Assembly (NCBI RefSeq): GCF_016461715.1 | Contig: NZ_JAEMUI010000005.1 | Location: 1-64,000 of the forward strand | Source: Marinomonas spartinae | Lineage (GTDB): Bacteria; Pseudomonadota; Gammaproteobacteria; Pseudomonadales; Marinomonadaceae | Length of the DNA: 64,000 bases | Direction of reading: 5' to 3' | In this document: in pieces, positions 51,449 through 61,917 of the stretch | How the letters are laid out: every line of letters begins with the position of its first letter | How positions within the stretch are numbered: position 1 is the stretch's first letter | Program-made: the position numbers and the translations under genes | Notes under the pieces: model-generated | What the model saw: only the letters and a program-made list of their open reading frames with translations | The model's database searches: none | What the model was told of the DNA's origin: nothing

Positions 51449-52309
51449 TTAGTTAAGCTTCGTCAGATAGCTTGTCGCTAGCTTTGCCGCTTTACTATCA
51501 GGAAAACGTCGAATCACTTCCTGCAAATAGGATTTTGATTTGTCAGTATTCCCTAATTGATCATTAACAATACCTAACTTATAGAGAGCATCCGGCACTT
51601 TATTATGACCAGGAAATTTGTTAATGACGATATTGAACTGATCAATTGCTTCTTTTGGTTTACCCAAAACAAGTTTTAATTCACCAAGCCAATAATATCC
51701 ATTTCCTGTCAGTTGGTTATCAGGAAAGTCTTTTACAAACTCCGTGAAAGACACTTCTGCTGTTTCAAACTGTCGTTCTCTAATCAACTGATAAGCATTG
51801 TTATAGGCTTGCTTAGCTTCAGGGGTAACTGGCTTAAGGGCAATCGGAGCAAGCTTCACATCTGATGCGGACGCACCATTAGTTTGCGAACTCATATCGG
51901 CGATATTTGTCGGTTCGTTGTCGGTATCTGACGCTGATTGCGTGTTACTAGGAGCAGCCGCTGGCGTAGCAGATGGTGTCGCTGCCGGAACAGAACCTGG
52001 TGTCGCAGCCGTAGCAGCTGGTACAGTCTGTTGCTGTGCTAATTTTGCCATAAGCATAGAAACACGTTGATCAAGATCCACATAGCGATCACGTTGCTGA
52101 GACTTCATTTGATCAATTTGATGCTGTTGATCCTCTAGTTGACCAGTCAGATCTCTCACTTGACTCTGAAGCTGGTCAAGCTGAGTTAATAACTGCGTCG
52201 CAGCATTTACCGACAAATTCGTTTGATTCTGCCCATCAGCCATTGCAAGTGGTGCTGCTAATAGCAGCACCACCGCAAAGGAGCGAAAAGTTAAACTATT
52301 CACGATCAT
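51449..52309 (-). CDS. cpoB: Cell division coordinator CpoB (YbgF)
   Basis: A 286-residue periplasmic protein. A signal peptide (VVLLLAAPLAMA) is followed by a trimerising coiled coil (about residues 30-90), a low-complexity Ala/Pro/Thr linker, and three TPR-like repeats (about 165-285; AYNNAYQLIRERQFETAEVSF ... GNGYYWLGELKLVLGKPKEAI). CpoB links peptidoglycan synthesis (PBP1b-LpoB) to Tol-driven outer membrane constriction. It ends the tol operon and overlaps pal by 4 bp. Confidence 0.92.
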   Translation of the reverse strand: MIVNSLTFRSFAVVLLLAAPLAMADGQNQTNLSVNAATQLLTQLDQLQSQVRDLTGQLEDQQHQIDQMKSQQRDRYVDLDQRVSMLMAKLAQQQTVPAATAATPGSVPAATPSATPAAAPSNTQSASDTDNEPTNIADMSSQTNGASASDVKLAPIALKPVTPEAKQAYNNAYQLIRERQFETAEVSFTEFVKDFPDNQLTGNGYYWLGELKLVLGKPKEAIDQFNIVINKFPGHNKVPDALYKLGIVNDQLGNTDKSKSYLQEVIRRFPDSKAAKLATSYLTKLN

Positions 52310-52896
52310 TTTTCGTAACGAAGATCAACTCGACGGTTTAACTGCCAAGATTTTTCGTCATGACCGAAAGCAACTGGCACCTCTTCACCAAAGCTGACTG
52401 TTTCAATTTGAGAAGCAGGTACGCCTTGGATCTCTAAGTAACGAGCTACTGCTTTAGCACGACGCTCACCTAGCGCCATGTTGTATTCGCGAGTACCACG
52501 CTCATCGGTATTACCTTCTAAGATGACATGTTCCTCAGGATTAGCAATCAAATACTTAGCATGTATTTGAAGTGCTTTTTGCGCATCAGGACGCACAATG
52601 GATTTGTCGAAGCTAAAGTAAAAAACAGTTGCCACACCATCCAGCATGGATTTACTAGTTTTCGCTTTGTCTTGTTGATTATCGACAACACTTGTTACTG
52701 AATTATCCTGGTTTGCAGCGTAAGTTGCACTTTTATCAGTATCCGCGGGAGCGGCTTGTTCAGTGGTCGCAGTACCTTCGTTTGTTGCAGTGGTTGCTGT
52801 AGACGCATCTGTATTTGCACCAGTCGTACTACAACCAGCAAGCCATGCTGCAGACAAACCAACTACTGCAAACTTTCCAAGTTTGTTTACACTCAT
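52306..52896 (-). CDS. pal: Peptidoglycan-associated lipoprotein Pal
   Basis: A 196-residue outer membrane lipoprotein. The lipobox is WLAGC, with the lipidated Cys at about residue 22. A long Thr/Ala-rich linker precedes the OmpA-like domain (about 85-190): FYFSFDKSIVRPDAQ and EGNTDERGTREYNMALGERRAKAVARYL, which bind diaminopimelate of peptidoglycan. Pal and TolB complete the envelope-constriction machine. Confidence 0.95.
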   Translation of the reverse strand: MSVNKLGKFAVVGLSAAWLAGCSTTGANTDASTATTATNEGTATTEQAAPADTDKSATYAANQDNSVTSVVDNQQDKAKTSKSMLDGVATVFYFSFDKSIVRPDAQKALQIHAKYLIANPEEHVILEGNTDERGTREYNMALGERRAKAVARYLEIQGVPASQIETVSFGEEVPVAFGHDEKSWQLNRRVDLRYEK

Positions 52897-52917
52897 TATT
52901 CACTCCTTCCAGTTATT

Positions 52918-54219
52918 TTAATTGAAGTACGGAGACCATGCTGGTTCACGTACTTCACCATCAGTTGAGGGCAATTTATATTTAACAAGCCCATCAACAG
53001 ATACGACTGCCAGTATTTCCTTACCATTTTCGGTAGTTGCATACATTACCATAGTACCATTAGGTGATATAGTTGGCGATTCATCTAAGTCAGTATGTGT
53101 CAAAATTTTAACGCGTCCCGTCTTAAGATCTTGCACCGCGATATGAAAATCCCCTCCGACCTTCTCAATACAGACGAGGAAACGACCATCGGGCGTTAAA
53201 CGCGCTCGGTAATTACTGTCTCCTTCAAAAGTAATACGTTCGACTTTTTTAGTTTTAATATCTAGGCGATAAATCTGCGGATTGCCACCTCGATCCGACG
53301 TAAAATAAATGCTATTGCCCTTAGGCCCCCATGCAGGCTCGGTATCAATGGCGTAATTATGGGTCATACGCTCTAATTTTTGCGTCGCTAAATCTAATGT
53401 ATAGATTTCTGCATTACCGTCTTTCGATAGCACTAAAGCCAGCTTTTTACCGTCGGGAGAAAAAGCGGGAGAGCCATTCAATCCTTTAAAGCTCATTATC
53501 TGCTTTCTTTTTCCCGTCGCTAACTCTTGAATAAAAATTCTTGGACGCATGTTCTTGAACATAACATAAGCAATATCTCGTCCATTGCGACTCCAAGCGG
53601 GCGAGAGAATCGGCTCATCGGACTCAACAATCACTTGAGGGCGATATCCGTCGGCATCCGCTACTTGCAATTTATAGAGGGGATGTTTGCTTTCCGCATT
53701 CTGTTCAGTCACATAAAGAATACGAGTACTAAAATCCCCACGAATACCCGTTAACTTTTTAAAGACCGCATCACTAATATAGTGAGCTGCATCACGCAGA
53801 TGATTTTTTGTCACATCAATAGTAGTGTAGTCATCCGCAGGCTTTTGAGTCAGCACGTTGAGCAACTGAAAGCCAACACGATAACGATCTCCACTAATGT
53901 TTTTAATGGAACCTATTAATACATAATCCGCTTTTAGTAAACGCCAATCACGATAATAAACATCCGACAATTTGCTGGGCTGACTCAACATACTGGAGCG
54001 AGGAATCGCCTTAAATAAGCCACTTCTCACCAAATCATCCTGAACGATTTGCGCCACATCTTGTGGCAATGGATCCGTACCATTATAACCAAACGGGACA
54101 ATGGCAATTGGTAAGAGTTTATCCGCACCACTTGTCACTTCAATGACAAGCTGTGCCCTAGCAGCACTCGTAAAGAGCAAGCACGTCAATAATACTAAAC
54201 ACCATTTTCTTAACATCAT
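52918..54219 (-). CDS. tolB: Tol-Pal system protein TolB
   Basis: A 433-residue periplasmic protein with a signal peptide ([15 protein letters not shown]). An N-terminal alpha/beta domain (about residues 25-160; [10 protein letters not shown]-like [10 protein letters not shown]) is followed by a six-bladed beta-propeller with repeated [14 protein letters not shown] and [14 protein letters not shown] units. TolB shuttles between Pal and TolA. It overlaps tolA by one base and is 21 bp before pal. Confidence 0.95.
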   Translation of the reverse strand: MMLRKWCLVLLTCLLFTSAARAQLVIEVTSGADKLLPIAIVPFGYNGTDPLPQDVAQIVQDDLVRSGLFKAIPRSSMLSQPSKLSDVYYRDWRLLKADYVLIGSIKNISGDRYRVGFQLLNVLTQKPADDYTTIDVTKNHLRDAAHYISDAVFKKLTGIRGDFSTRILYVTEQNAESKHPLYKLQVADADGYRPQVIVESDEPILSPAWSRNGRDIAYVMFKNMRPRIFIQELATGKRKQIMSFKGLNGSPAFSPDGKKLALVLSKDGNAEIYTLDLATQKLERMTHNYAIDTEPAWGPKGNSIYFTSDRGGNPQIYRLDIKTKKVERITFEGDSNYRARLTPDGRFLVCIEKVGGDFHIAVQDLKTGRVKILTHTDLDESPTISPNGTMVMYATTENGKEILAVVSVDGLVKYKLPSTDGEVREPAWSPYFN

Positions 54220-55175
54220 TAGTTTCTTAAGTCCTGTGGATTAAAAATGATCACAACGTTACGAAAGTTTCTCTCAAAAACATATGGATCCACTTTCGAT
54301 AACTCTCGAATAACACCCATGTTTCTAGCCGCATTCACTGCGCGCTGATCAAACAAGGCATCCCCACTACTTTCAACGACTTGTACATTTTGCACCTCAC
54401 CCGTCGGTAAGAAAGAAATTTGAAGTTTTGTCTTCATATTATTACGCGCGTTGGGCGGTCTAATCCAAGCTTGCGCAATACGATTATTAATTAAGCCACT
54501 AATGGACTGAACCAACTGTGCCTCTTGAGCCGCTTTCTTTTCCGCCTCGGCCTTGGCTTCTGCCTGTCTTGCTGCCTCTTGAGCTAAACGCTCTTGCTCT
54601 GCTTTTCGAGCAATCTCCTGTTTTTGACGCTCAATCTCTTGCTGCCGTTTTGCCTCTTCTTCAGCTTGGGCTTTTTTCTTAGCTTCTTCGAGACGCTTTT
54701 TCTCTTCCGCAGCTTTTTCCTTGGCTCTTTGATCCGCTAACTGTTTCTGCCTGGCAATTTCTTGCTCTTTTTTCTTCTGAGCGGCGGCGGCCTCTTCTTT
54801 GGCTTTTGCTGCCGCTTCTGCCTTACGGACCGCCATTTCTTGTGCTTGTTTGGCCTGAGCTAATTGTTTTTTCTGGGCTTCAAAGGCTTTACGCTCAGCC
54901 AGCTCTTGGGCTTTTTTCTTAGCGGCCAACTCTTTCTGTTTGGCTAGCTCAGCTTGCTGCTCGGCTTCTTTTTTCTTTTCCGCTTCGCGCTTACCGATAA
55001 TGGTTTTAGAAATATCAACCACAGTGGCATGCACAATCGGCGGACGCTTTGGCGTGGGTAACGAGTCATCATTAAAATTAATCGTCAGCACGCCTATTAA
55101 AAGAATAGCCAGATGCAAGCCAACCGCTAATACGATTGGTACACCGTACCCGTCTTTCTTAAAAAAACTCATCAA
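54219..55175 (-). CDS. tolA: Tol-Pal system protein TolA
   Basis: A 318-residue inner membrane protein. One N-terminal helix ([22 protein letters not shown]) is followed by a long Ala/Lys/Glu-rich coiled region (about residues 60-220) and a small C-terminal domain ([20 protein letters not shown] ... [15 protein letters not shown]) that contacts TolB, Pal and colicins or phage proteins. TolQR energise it with the proton motive force. It overlaps tolR by 4 bp. Confidence 0.95.
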   Translation of the reverse strand: MMSFFKKDGYGVPIVLAVGLHLAILLIGVLTINFNDDSLPTPKRPPIVHATVVDISKTIIGKREAEKKKEAEQQAELAKQKELAAKKKAQELAERKAFEAQKKQLAQAKQAQEMAVRKAEAAAKAKEEAAAAQKKKEQEIARQKQLADQRAKEKAAEEKKRLEEAKKKAQAEEEAKRQQEIERQKQEIARKAEQERLAQEAARQAEAKAEAEKKAAQEAQLVQSISGLINNRIAQAWIRPPNARNNMKTKLQISFLPTGEVQNVQVVESSGDALFDQRAVNAARNMGVIRELSKVDPYVFERNFRNVVIIFNPQDLRN

Positions 55176-55603
55176 GTATTATCCGGATCCGTTACAAGAC
55201 CAACATTCGGCACACCTGCTCCCTGTAAGGCAACCATCAAACCAATAATCGCACCATAGGAAACATTTTTATCCCCTCGAACCATCACTGGAGTACCTGG
55301 ATTTTGACTTAGCACTTTTCGCACACGTGCTTTAAGCGCATCCAATGTGATAGATTGCTGCTTGCCACCTACATCCAAATAGAACTGTCCTTTGCTGTCC
55401 ACAGAGGCAATTAAAACATCTTTTGAATCCTCTTGAATGGCTGCGGCACTTGCTTTGGGCAATTCAACATCGACGCCTTGAGTAATCATCGGGGCCGTAA
55501 TCATAAAAATGACCAGCAGCACCAACATAACATCGATGTAGGGTACAACGTTTATTTCCGCCATTGGGCGACGGCGCTTTTGTCTTCTATTGGAGCGAGC
55601 CAC
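55172..55603 (-). CDS. tolR: Tol-Pal system protein TolR
   Basis: A 143-residue ExbD-like protein. A basic N-terminus precedes one membrane helix ([20 protein letters not shown], about residues 15-34) that includes the proton-pathway Asp in YIDVML. The C-terminal periplasmic part ends in [16 protein letters not shown]. It overlaps tolQ by one base and tolA by 4 bp. Confidence 0.95.
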   Translation of the reverse strand: MARSNRRQKRRRPMAEINVVPYIDVMLVLLVIFMITAPMITQGVDVELPKASAAAIQEDSKDVLIASVDSKGQFYLDVGGKQQSITLDALKARVRKVLSQNPGTPVMVRGDKNVSYGAIIGLMVALQGAGVPNVGLVTDPDNT

Positions 55604-56283
55604 TATGCTACGCCTCCCTCTCTGACATGAAGTTTGCGATGCAAGATACTGCTAAATTCATCAGAAAAATTATCGTACCCTGCGGCTAGAGACTCAGAAG
55701 CAGCTGAAAAGCGGTTATAGGCAATGACCGCTGGAATCGCTGCAAATAGACCGATCGCCGTCGCAATCAATGCTTCAGCAATACCCGGTGCGACCGTAGC
55801 AAGGGTCGCCTGCTGAACATCTGCCAGTCCGATAAATGAATGCATAATCCCCCAAACGGTACCAAACAAACCAACATAAGGGCTGGTTGAGCCAACCGTT
55901 GCCAAAAACCCTAAGTGTTTGTCCAATTTCTCTTCTTCACGGTACAATGCCACACGCATTGAGCGCTGCACACCTTCCATCACCGCATCGGGGTCAACGT
56001 GTTGACTTTGACGCAGCCGAGTAAACTCTTTAATACCTGCAATAAAGATATTTTCAACCCCTTCGACACGTCTGCCCTCTTGATTGAGCTTTTTATACAG
56101 CTTACTTAAATCAATACCAGACCAAAATTGGTCTTCAAATGCATTACGAACTTTTTTGGCTTGCTTTAGTACAAAGGCGCGTTGAAAAATAACCACCCAA
56201 GATAAGACAGATGCAACCAGCAAGAGCAACATAACAATTTGCACGACTAAACTGGCACTGGCGATTAACCCCAAAATTGACAT
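55603..56283 (-). CDS. tolQ: Tol-Pal system protein TolQ
   Basis: A 226-residue ExbB-like membrane protein with three helices: [22 protein letters not shown] near residue 15, [18 protein letters not shown] near 135 and [24 protein letters not shown] near 165. It forms the proton-driven motor with TolR. The tolQ gene opens the tol unit and starts 9 bp after the ruvB stop codon, so readthrough from the ruv operon is likely. No ybgC gene stands between them. Confidence 0.95.
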   Translation of the reverse strand: MSILGLIASASLVVQIVMLLLLVASVLSWVVIFQRAFVLKQAKKVRNAFEDQFWSGIDLSKLYKKLNQEGRRVEGVENIFIAGIKEFTRLRQSQHVDPDAVMEGVQRSMRVALYREEEKLDKHLGFLATVGSTSPYVGLFGTVWGIMHSFIGLADVQQATLATVAPGIAEALIATAIGLFAAIPAVIAYNRFSAASESLAAGYDNFSDEFSSILHRKLHVREGGVA

Positions 56284-56292
56284 TCTTAACCT

Positions 56293-57306
56293 CTATTTAA
56301 AATCCGACGGTAATTGATAATTAAAATGTTCGTAAGCGCGCTTCGTTACTTGGCGCCCACGTGGCGTTCGTATTACAAAACCTTGTTGTATTAAAAAAGG
56401 TTCAATGACATCTTCAATTGTATCTTTATCCTCACCTAACGCAGCTGACACACTGTCCAAGCCTACTGGACGTCCGTCAAACTTTTCTATCATAGTCAAT
56501 AACATACGTCTATCCAAGTGGTCAAAGCCCTGACTATCAACGCTTAACATATCCAACGCCCGCTGAGCTATTTCTTGCGTAACAACACTCGCCCCACTGA
56601 CCTGTGCCACATCGCGAACTCGACGCAGCAAACGATTGGCAATACGCGGTGTGCCACGAGAACGTCTCGCCACCTCGAAGCTTCCTGCCTGATCCAAATT
56701 CATGTTCATTTTATTGGCAGAACGGGCTACGATCGTGGTCAATGATTCAACATCATAAAACTCAAGACGCTGCACAATCCCAAAACGATCTCGCAACGGT
56801 GATGTTAATAACCCAGCCCGTGTAGTAGCTCCGACAAGCGTAAACGGCGGAAGTTCGATTTTTATTGATCGAGCGGCCGGTCCTTCACCAATCATAATGT
56901 CTAACTGGTAGTCTTCCATCGCTGGATACAAGACTTCTTCTATGGCTGGGCTGAGTCGATGAATCTCATCAATAAACAGCACATCTCCTTCGTTCAAATT
57001 CGTCAGTAACGCAGCTAAATCTCCAGCCCGCTCTAATACTGGGCCCGAAGTAGTGCGAATTTCCGCGCCCATTTCATTGGCAATGATATTTGCCAAAGTC
57101 GTTTTGCCAAGACCTGGCGGCCCAAAAATCAGCGAGTGATCAAGGGGCTCTTGGCGTTGGCGGGCAGCTTGAATAAAAATCTCCATTTGCTCACGCACCA
57201 CAGGCTGCCCGATGTAATCTGACAAGGATTGCGGGCGAATGGCTCGATCAATCTGTCGATCGTTGCCTTTCAGTTCAGCTGAAATAATACGATCAGTTTC
57301 TATCAT
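56293..57306 (-). CDS. ruvB: Holliday junction branch migration helicase RuvB
   Basis: A 337-residue AAA+ motor. Walker A is [12 protein letters not shown] (about residues 63-74), Walker [10 protein letters not shown], sensor 1 VGATTRAG, the arginine finger is in SPLRDRFG, and a C-terminal winged helix is in [17 protein letters not shown]. It drives branch migration with RuvA and positions RuvC. It is 5 bp after ruvA and upstream of tolQ. Confidence 0.97.
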   Translation of the reverse strand: MIETDRIISAELKGNDRQIDRAIRPQSLSDYIGQPVVREQMEIFIQAARQRQEPLDHSLIFGPPGLGKTTLANIIANEMGAEIRTTSGPVLERAGDLAALLTNLNEGDVLFIDEIHRLSPAIEEVLYPAMEDYQLDIMIGEGPAARSIKIELPPFTLVGATTRAGLLTSPLRDRFGIVQRLEFYDVESLTTIVARSANKMNMNLDQAGSFEVARRSRGTPRIANRLLRRVRDVAQVSGASVVTQEIAQRALDMLSVDSQGFDHLDRRMLLTMIEKFDGRPVGLDSVSAALGEDKDTIEDVIEPFLIQQGFVIRTPRGRQVTKRAYEHFNYQLPSDFK

Positions 57307-57311
57307 TTATA

Positions 57312-57911
57312 TTACCTTAACATGGCTTTAAGAGCCGCTTTGATAACGTCTTCGCTGCTGGCACCATCCACTGGGATGTTGGCAATTGCCTTCGCTGCCT
57401 CTTGCGGTTTATAACCAAGCGCAATCAGCGCCGCTTCTGCCTCTTGTCTTGGATCCGCTTGTACTTGTTTAAGGACAGCAGGCGCTGAAAACAAGTCTGC
57501 CTTCGCGGCTTGGCCTAATTTATCTCTTAATTCAATAATCAAACGCTCAGCCGTTTTTTTACCCACTCCTGGAATGCGAGTCAGAGCCGTCACATCCGAT
57601 TCTTGTACATTTGCAATCAATTCTTCGGATGACATGCTAGAGAGTACAGCCAGAGCCATTTTGGGCCCAATGCCATTTACTTTGATTAATACACGAAACA
57701 GTGCCCGTTCTGCTTTATCAATAAATCCGTACAAGGTCTGTGAGTCTTCTTTTACTTGAAAATGCGTAAACAAGACAACCTTTTCGCCAATCGGAGGCAA
57801 GTCATAAATGGTTGTCATGGAGGCACTTATTTCATACCCCACACCATTCACATCAACCAATAGCTCTGGTGGAGTTTTCTCCACCAATGTCCCAACAATA
57901 CGTCCGATCAC
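57312..57911 (-). CDS. ruvA: Holliday junction DNA-binding protein RuvA
   Basis: A 199-residue protein. OB-fold domain I begins [27 protein letters not shown]; two helix-hairpin-helix motifs follow ([13 protein letters not shown] and [13 protein letters not shown]), then a linker and the RuvB-binding domain III ([16 protein letters not shown]). It overlaps ruvC by 4 bp. Confidence 0.96.
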   Translation of the reverse strand: MIGRIVGTLVEKTPPELLVDVNGVGYEISASMTTIYDLPPIGEKVVLFTHFQVKEDSQTLYGFIDKAERALFRVLIKVNGIGPKMALAVLSSMSSEELIANVQESDVTALTRIPGVGKKTAERLIIELRDKLGQAAKADLFSAPAVLKQVQADPRQEAEAALIALGYKPQEAAKAIANIPVDGASSEDVIKAALKAMLR

Positions 57912-58477
57912 ACAGATTTCCTTATATCCAATTCAGACCATCTTTTCGATGTGCGCCCAGCGCGCTTACCTACGCCGAACTCTATGCCCCCCGATGTACG
58001 AGTATTGGCATGACACAAAGCAATGGCCAAGGCATCAGCCGCATCGGCTTGTGGCGGAGAAGGCAGTGACAACAGCAACTGTACCATCGCCTGCACTTGG
58101 CTTTTTTCAGCGTTCCCGTTTCCCACCACCGACTGTTTCACTCGCCGTGCGGCATATTCATGAACAAATAATTCCTGCAAAGAAGCCGCTACAATGGCTG
58201 CCCCTCTTGCTTGTCCTAGCTTTAATGCCGAGTTGGCGTTTTTTGCCAAGAACACTTCTTCAATCGCAAACTCCTTTGGCTGGTACTCTTCCAGCAAGGA
58301 GCACACGCTATTGAAGATATTTTTTAACCTAACGGATAACTCATTATCTGGTAAACGAATGCAACCGCTCGTCACGTAAATGGACTTCCCGTTGATAACG
58401 TCAATGATGCCAAAGCCGGTAATACGTGAACCAGGGTCAATCGCTAATATTCTTGTGTCTTTCAAAACCAGACCCAT
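57908..58477 (-). CDS. ruvC: Holliday junction resolvase RuvC
   Basis: A 189-residue endonuclease. Catalytic acids are seen in [22 protein letters not shown] and [14 protein letters not shown], matching the Asp, Glu, Asp, Asp set of E. coli RuvC. The last 30 residues are an unusual basic tail ([21 protein letters not shown]). It leads the ruvC-ruvA-ruvB unit and has a LexA box only 14-33 bp before the start codon. Confidence 0.96.
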   Translation of the reverse strand: MGLVLKDTRILAIDPGSRITGFGIIDVINGKSIYVTSGCIRLPDNELSVRLKNIFNSVCSLLEEYQPKEFAIEEVFLAKNANSALKLGQARGAAIVAASLQELFVHEYAARRVKQSVVGNGNAEKSQVQAMVQLLLSLPSPPQADAADALAIALCHANTRTSGGIEFGVGKRAGRTSKRWSELDIRKSV

Positions 58478-58490
58478 ATCAGTTTATCAT

Positions 58491-58510
58491 TACTGTATAT
58501 TCCAACAGCC
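58491..58510 (-). promoter_or_regulatory. LexA (SOS) box upstream of ruvCAB
   Basis: TACTGTATATTCCAACAGCC contains a perfect CTGT-N8-ACAG core. Its position directly before ruvC fits SOS induction of Holliday junction processing, as known for ruvAB in E. coli. Confidence 0.75.
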
Positions 58511-58636
58511 CTTTACAAAGTATGCAATCGATAAATTCAAAAAAACGTCTTTACACTGTTAGTTTTACGGATATTTTTCAATCTCTTAGCACTAGCCAAG
58601 GTTACACGAATATTTGATATCTAAACATACAAGAAT

Positions 58637-58674
58637 AAAAAAACCTCTGGCAACCAAGATCACCAGAGGTTTTT
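58637..58674 (-). terminator. Rho-independent terminator of aspS
   Basis: AAAAACCTCTGG and CCAGAGGTTTTT pair across a 12-nt loop with a T tract on the minus strand. It lies 51 bp after the aspS stop codon and separates it from ruvC. Confidence 0.85.
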
Positions 58675-58724
58675 ATAAAAATCAAACATATTTAGTCTAG
58701 AACTTTTATGCTCAATAAAAAGAA

Positions 58725-60497
58725 CTAACCTTCAACAACAGGCTTTCTGACGCGAATATTGAGCTCTTTGAGTTGCTTCTCACTTACTTCACCAGGCGCT
58801 TGAGTTAATAAGCAAGTGGCGCTTTGCGTTTTCGGGAACGCAATAACGTCACGAATAGAGCTGGAGCCAGTCATCAACATTACCAGACGGTCTAGACCAA
58901 ACGCCAAACCGCCGTGTGGTGGCGCACCAAATTTCAATGCATCCAACAAGAAGCCAAATTTTTCATCTTGCTCTTCTTTGCTGATTTTTAGTAATTCAAA
59001 TACGGTTTCTTGCATAGAAGATTGGTGGATACGAATAGATCCGCCACCCAGCTCAGTACCGTTCAAGACCATGTCGTATGCTTGCGACAACGCTGTTAAC
59101 GGACTTGCTTTAAGCTCTTCAGGAGAACAAGAAGGAGCGGTAAATGGATGGTGAATGGCTGTAATGCCGCCATCAGACGTTTCTTCAAACATTGGGAAAT
59201 CAACAACCCACAAAGGTGCCCATTTGCAAGTATAAAGATCCATATCATCGCCCAACTTGCAACGCAATGCGCCCAAAGCTTCATTCACGACGTTCTCGGA
59301 ATCCGCACCAAAGAAAATCAAGTCCCCATCTTGTGCTTCAAGACGCTCAAGTAAAGCCGCGCGCACTTCGGTTGGCAGGAACTTAACGATCGGTGATTGT
59401 AAACCTTCTTCTAGGTCAGACTTGTCGTTTACCTTAATGTAGGCCAACCCTTTCGCACCATAAATACCGACAAACTTAGTGTAGTCATCGATTTGCTTAC
59501 GGGTCAGTGCATTACCACCAGGAACTTTCAGAGCTGCAACACGGCCTTTAGGATCTTTGGCTGGGCCAGAAAAGACCTTAAAGTCCACATCGGCCATCAA
59601 ATCCGATACGGAGACAATCGTTAACGGAATACGTAGATCAGGCTTATCACTGCCGTATGTTTCCATCGCTTCAGAGTATGGCATGCGTGGGAAAGTCCCT
59701 AAATCCACATCCAACAACTCTTTAAACAATTTCACGATCATGTCTTCCGTCATCGCCATGATTTGTTCTTCGCTCATGAAAGACGTTTCGATGTCTACCT
59801 GAGTGAATTCTGGCTGACGGTCAGCACGAAGGTCTTCGTCACGGAAGCATTTGGCGATTTGGTAGTAACGATCAAAACCAGACACCATCAACAATTGCTT
59901 GAATAGCTGTGGAGACTGAGGCAATGCAAAGAAGCTACCTTGTTGTGTTCTGCTTGGTACCAAATAATCACGAGCCCCTTCTGGTGTGGCGCGCGTTAAA
60001 ATAGGAGTTTCGATATCCAAGAAGCCATTGTCATCCAAATAACGACGTAACACAGACGTTACTTTTGAACGGAAACGCATTTTTTGCTGAATTTCTGGAC
60101 GACGTAAATCGATGAAACGATTTTTCAAACGCACATCTTCGCCAACAGATTGGTGTTCATCAAGCTGAAATGGTGGCGTTTTTGAGGCATTAAGAATTTC
60201 AAGCTCTGTGCCCAAAACCTCAATCTCACCCGTATTCATATTCGGGTTAACTGTCCCTTCAGGGCGAGCGCGAACCAAACCTTTTAGCTTCACAACAAAT
60301 TCGTTACGAACGCTATCGGCAATGGCAAAGCTGTCGGCACGATCTGGGTCAAAAACAACTTGCGTAATGCCTTCACGGTCACGCACGTCCAAGAAAATAA
60401 CACCACCGTGGTCACGGCGACGATGAACCCAACCACATAAAGTGATTTCTTGTGAAATGTTAGAAGCATTTAACTCGCCGCAATAATGGCTGCGCAT
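58725..60497 (-). CDS. aspS: Aspartyl-tRNA synthetase
   Basis: A 590-residue class II synthetase. The OB-fold anticodon-binding domain opens with [23 protein letters not shown]. Motif 2 is [19 protein letters not shown] and motif 3 [13 protein letters not shown]. The bacterial GAD insertion lies at about residues 290-420. Length matches E. coli AspRS (590). It sits upstream of ruvC on the same strand with a terminator between; in many relatives yebC lies here, but it is absent. Confidence 0.97.
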   Translation of the reverse strand: MRSHYCGELNASNISQEITLCGWVHRRRDHGGVIFLDVRDREGITQVVFDPDRADSFAIADSVRNEFVVKLKGLVRARPEGTVNPNMNTGEIEVLGTELEILNASKTPPFQLDEHQSVGEDVRLKNRFIDLRRPEIQQKMRFRSKVTSVLRRYLDDNGFLDIETPILTRATPEGARDYLVPSRTQQGSFFALPQSPQLFKQLLMVSGFDRYYQIAKCFRDEDLRADRQPEFTQVDIETSFMSEEQIMAMTEDMIVKLFKELLDVDLGTFPRMPYSEAMETYGSDKPDLRIPLTIVSVSDLMADVDFKVFSGPAKDPKGRVAALKVPGGNALTRKQIDDYTKFVGIYGAKGLAYIKVNDKSDLEEGLQSPIVKFLPTEVRAALLERLEAQDGDLIFFGADSENVVNEALGALRCKLGDDMDLYTCKWAPLWVVDFPMFEETSDGGITAIHHPFTAPSCSPEELKASPLTALSQAYDMVLNGTELGGGSIRIHQSSMQETVFELLKISKEEQDEKFGFLLDALKFGAPPHGGLAFGLDRLVMLMTGSSSIRDVIAFPKTQSATCLLTQAPGEVSEKQLKELNIRVRKPVVEG

Positions 60498-60737
60498 AAT
60501 TTTTTTCCTATTACTGTCTCAGTGAGAGAGTGATGTGTTCTTACAATGTCTTTTTTGTTTAGCGGGTAAGTGATATTTCGATGGCACGACCAGTGTTTAT
60601 GTCATCGTCGACTACCATTTTGCGTCTACCGAACAAAAAAAAGAATCTTTTAAGGCGAAGCATTATATGCGAACCGCGCCGGACTCTCTAGAGCCAGAAC
60701 CAAATTTGTCAGCGACAAAGTACCCGGATAAGCGTCA

Positions 60738-61229
60738 TCAACACACTCTGGTTATTTCATACACAACTTCTAGGCCATTCTGACGCAAACACACCTCGTC
60801 ACCCTCTTCTTTTCCTATTAACACCTTTCCAACAGGGCTAGAAGGTGTTACCAAAAAAACACTTTGTTGACTTTGCTCTACAGTGAGTCCGCCAGCACAA
60901 GGAGAGATAAAAAACCATTTAGTATGGAACGTATTTTTTTCGAGCGCACTCAGTTCGACTAACGCCCATAGAGCGACGGTACTACTGTCTTCAAACAGCA
61001 CACACCCCTTCTTCTCAAAAGTGCGCCAGTCATTCTCACAGTCGATCACGCGCTGAGATTGCCCATGGGCAAGATAGGAGGCCTCTAGACCAAAGGTATC
61101 GTATTTATTTTCTGCCACACTTTCTTCATTTGTCGCGGCATCATGGGCTTGCTTGGCTGCCCATAAAGCCGTATCGAAACGCTTTCTTAACGCGCTTGTG
61201 ATCGCTTCATATACTGTCTGTTTCTTCAT
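60738..61229 (-). CDS. GreA/GreB-family elongation factor-like protein
   Basis: A 163-residue protein. An N-terminal helical part (EAITSALRKRFDTALWAAKQAHDAATNEESVAENKYDTF) resembles the Gre coiled coil. The C-terminal half has a Gre/Rnk-like fold with SPVGKVLIGKEEGDEV, the family's typical loop. The paired acidic residues at the coiled-coil tip that GreA and GreB use for transcript cleavage are not obvious, so it may bind RNA polymerase without cleavage. The ATG at 61229 is preferred to one at 61271. Confidence 0.7.
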   Translation of the reverse strand: MKKQTVYEAITSALRKRFDTALWAAKQAHDAATNEESVAENKYDTFGLEASYLAHGQSQRVIDCENDWRTFEKKGCVLFEDSSTVALWALVELSALEKNTFHTKWFFISPCAGGLTVEQSQQSVFLVTPSSPVGKVLIGKEEGDEVCLRQNGLEVVYEITRVC

Positions 61230-61436
61230 ACCATCGATATACCTCGAATTGCCTGCAGGCATTGTAGTCATTCATCATTAGAAAAAAAGACATCATGGAA
61301 ACTTCGTCACTTATACCCCTTAAAAACAAACCTGATACAGAGTCCCAAAAAGCCAAAAAATAAGGAAGTAACGTCTGTCCTCAGAGAAACGCATTTTATT
61401 GACGATTCTGAGTTGACTTAATCAACTCATAGCAGT

Positions 61437-61455
61437 ATTTTGATAATCATTCTCA
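61437..61455 (+). promoter_or_regulatory. Candidate Fur box before the MarR-SIP operon
   Basis: The AT-rich palindrome TTTTGATAATCATTCTCAAAA lies here, with GATAATCATT matching the Fur 6-base repeat pattern. The downstream siderophore-interacting protein gene supports iron control. Confidence 0.6.
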
Positions 61456-61478
61456 AAAAAAGACAAGTGCACATTACC

Positions 61479-61907
61479 ATGCAAGATTCCATAGGCGAAT
61501 CGCTACACAAATTAATTCACAGCTATAAAAGCACTCTTAGAGAGACGGCAATTCAATCAGGTATTAAATTGCCAGTCGGCCACATTCGCCTACTCAAAAG
61601 CCTAAAAAAAGAAGGGTGCATTGCTAAGGCTGTTGCGACTCAATTGTGCTTGGATAAATCTCAAGTGACGAGAGTAATTAACGATCTTGTTGAGCGCGGC
61701 TATCTCACCAAGGAGCGTCACCCAACGAACCATCGCAGCAGCCTACTCATCCTGACTCATTCAGGAAAAACATTACTGGATGACATTCAGACCTTTGAAA
61801 AGACCATTTCACAAGAAATGGCCATAGGGCTAACCGATCAACAAGTCGACCAATTCATCCAGATCGCCGACACAATGCGGCACAATCTCGAACAAACCAA
61901 TGACTAA
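61479..61907 (+). CDS. MarR-family transcriptional regulator
   Basis: A 142-residue winged-helix protein. The recognition region is AKAVATQLCLDKSQVTRVINDLVERGYLTKERH (about residues 48-80), followed by the wing PTNHRSSLLILT. A TTG at 61440 extends the frame across the Fur-like box and is unlikely to be the start. It precedes the SIP gene by 10 bp and is probably co-transcribed, suggesting iron- or redox-linked control. The ligand is unknown. Confidence 0.8.
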   Translation: MQDSIGESLHKLIHSYKSTLRETAIQSGIKLPVGHIRLLKSLKKEGCIAKAVATQLCLDKSQVTRVINDLVERGYLTKERHPTNHRSSLLILTHSGKTLLDDIQTFEKTISQEMAIGLTDQQVDQFIQIADTMRHNLEQTND

Positions 61908-61917
61908 GGAGTCAGCA

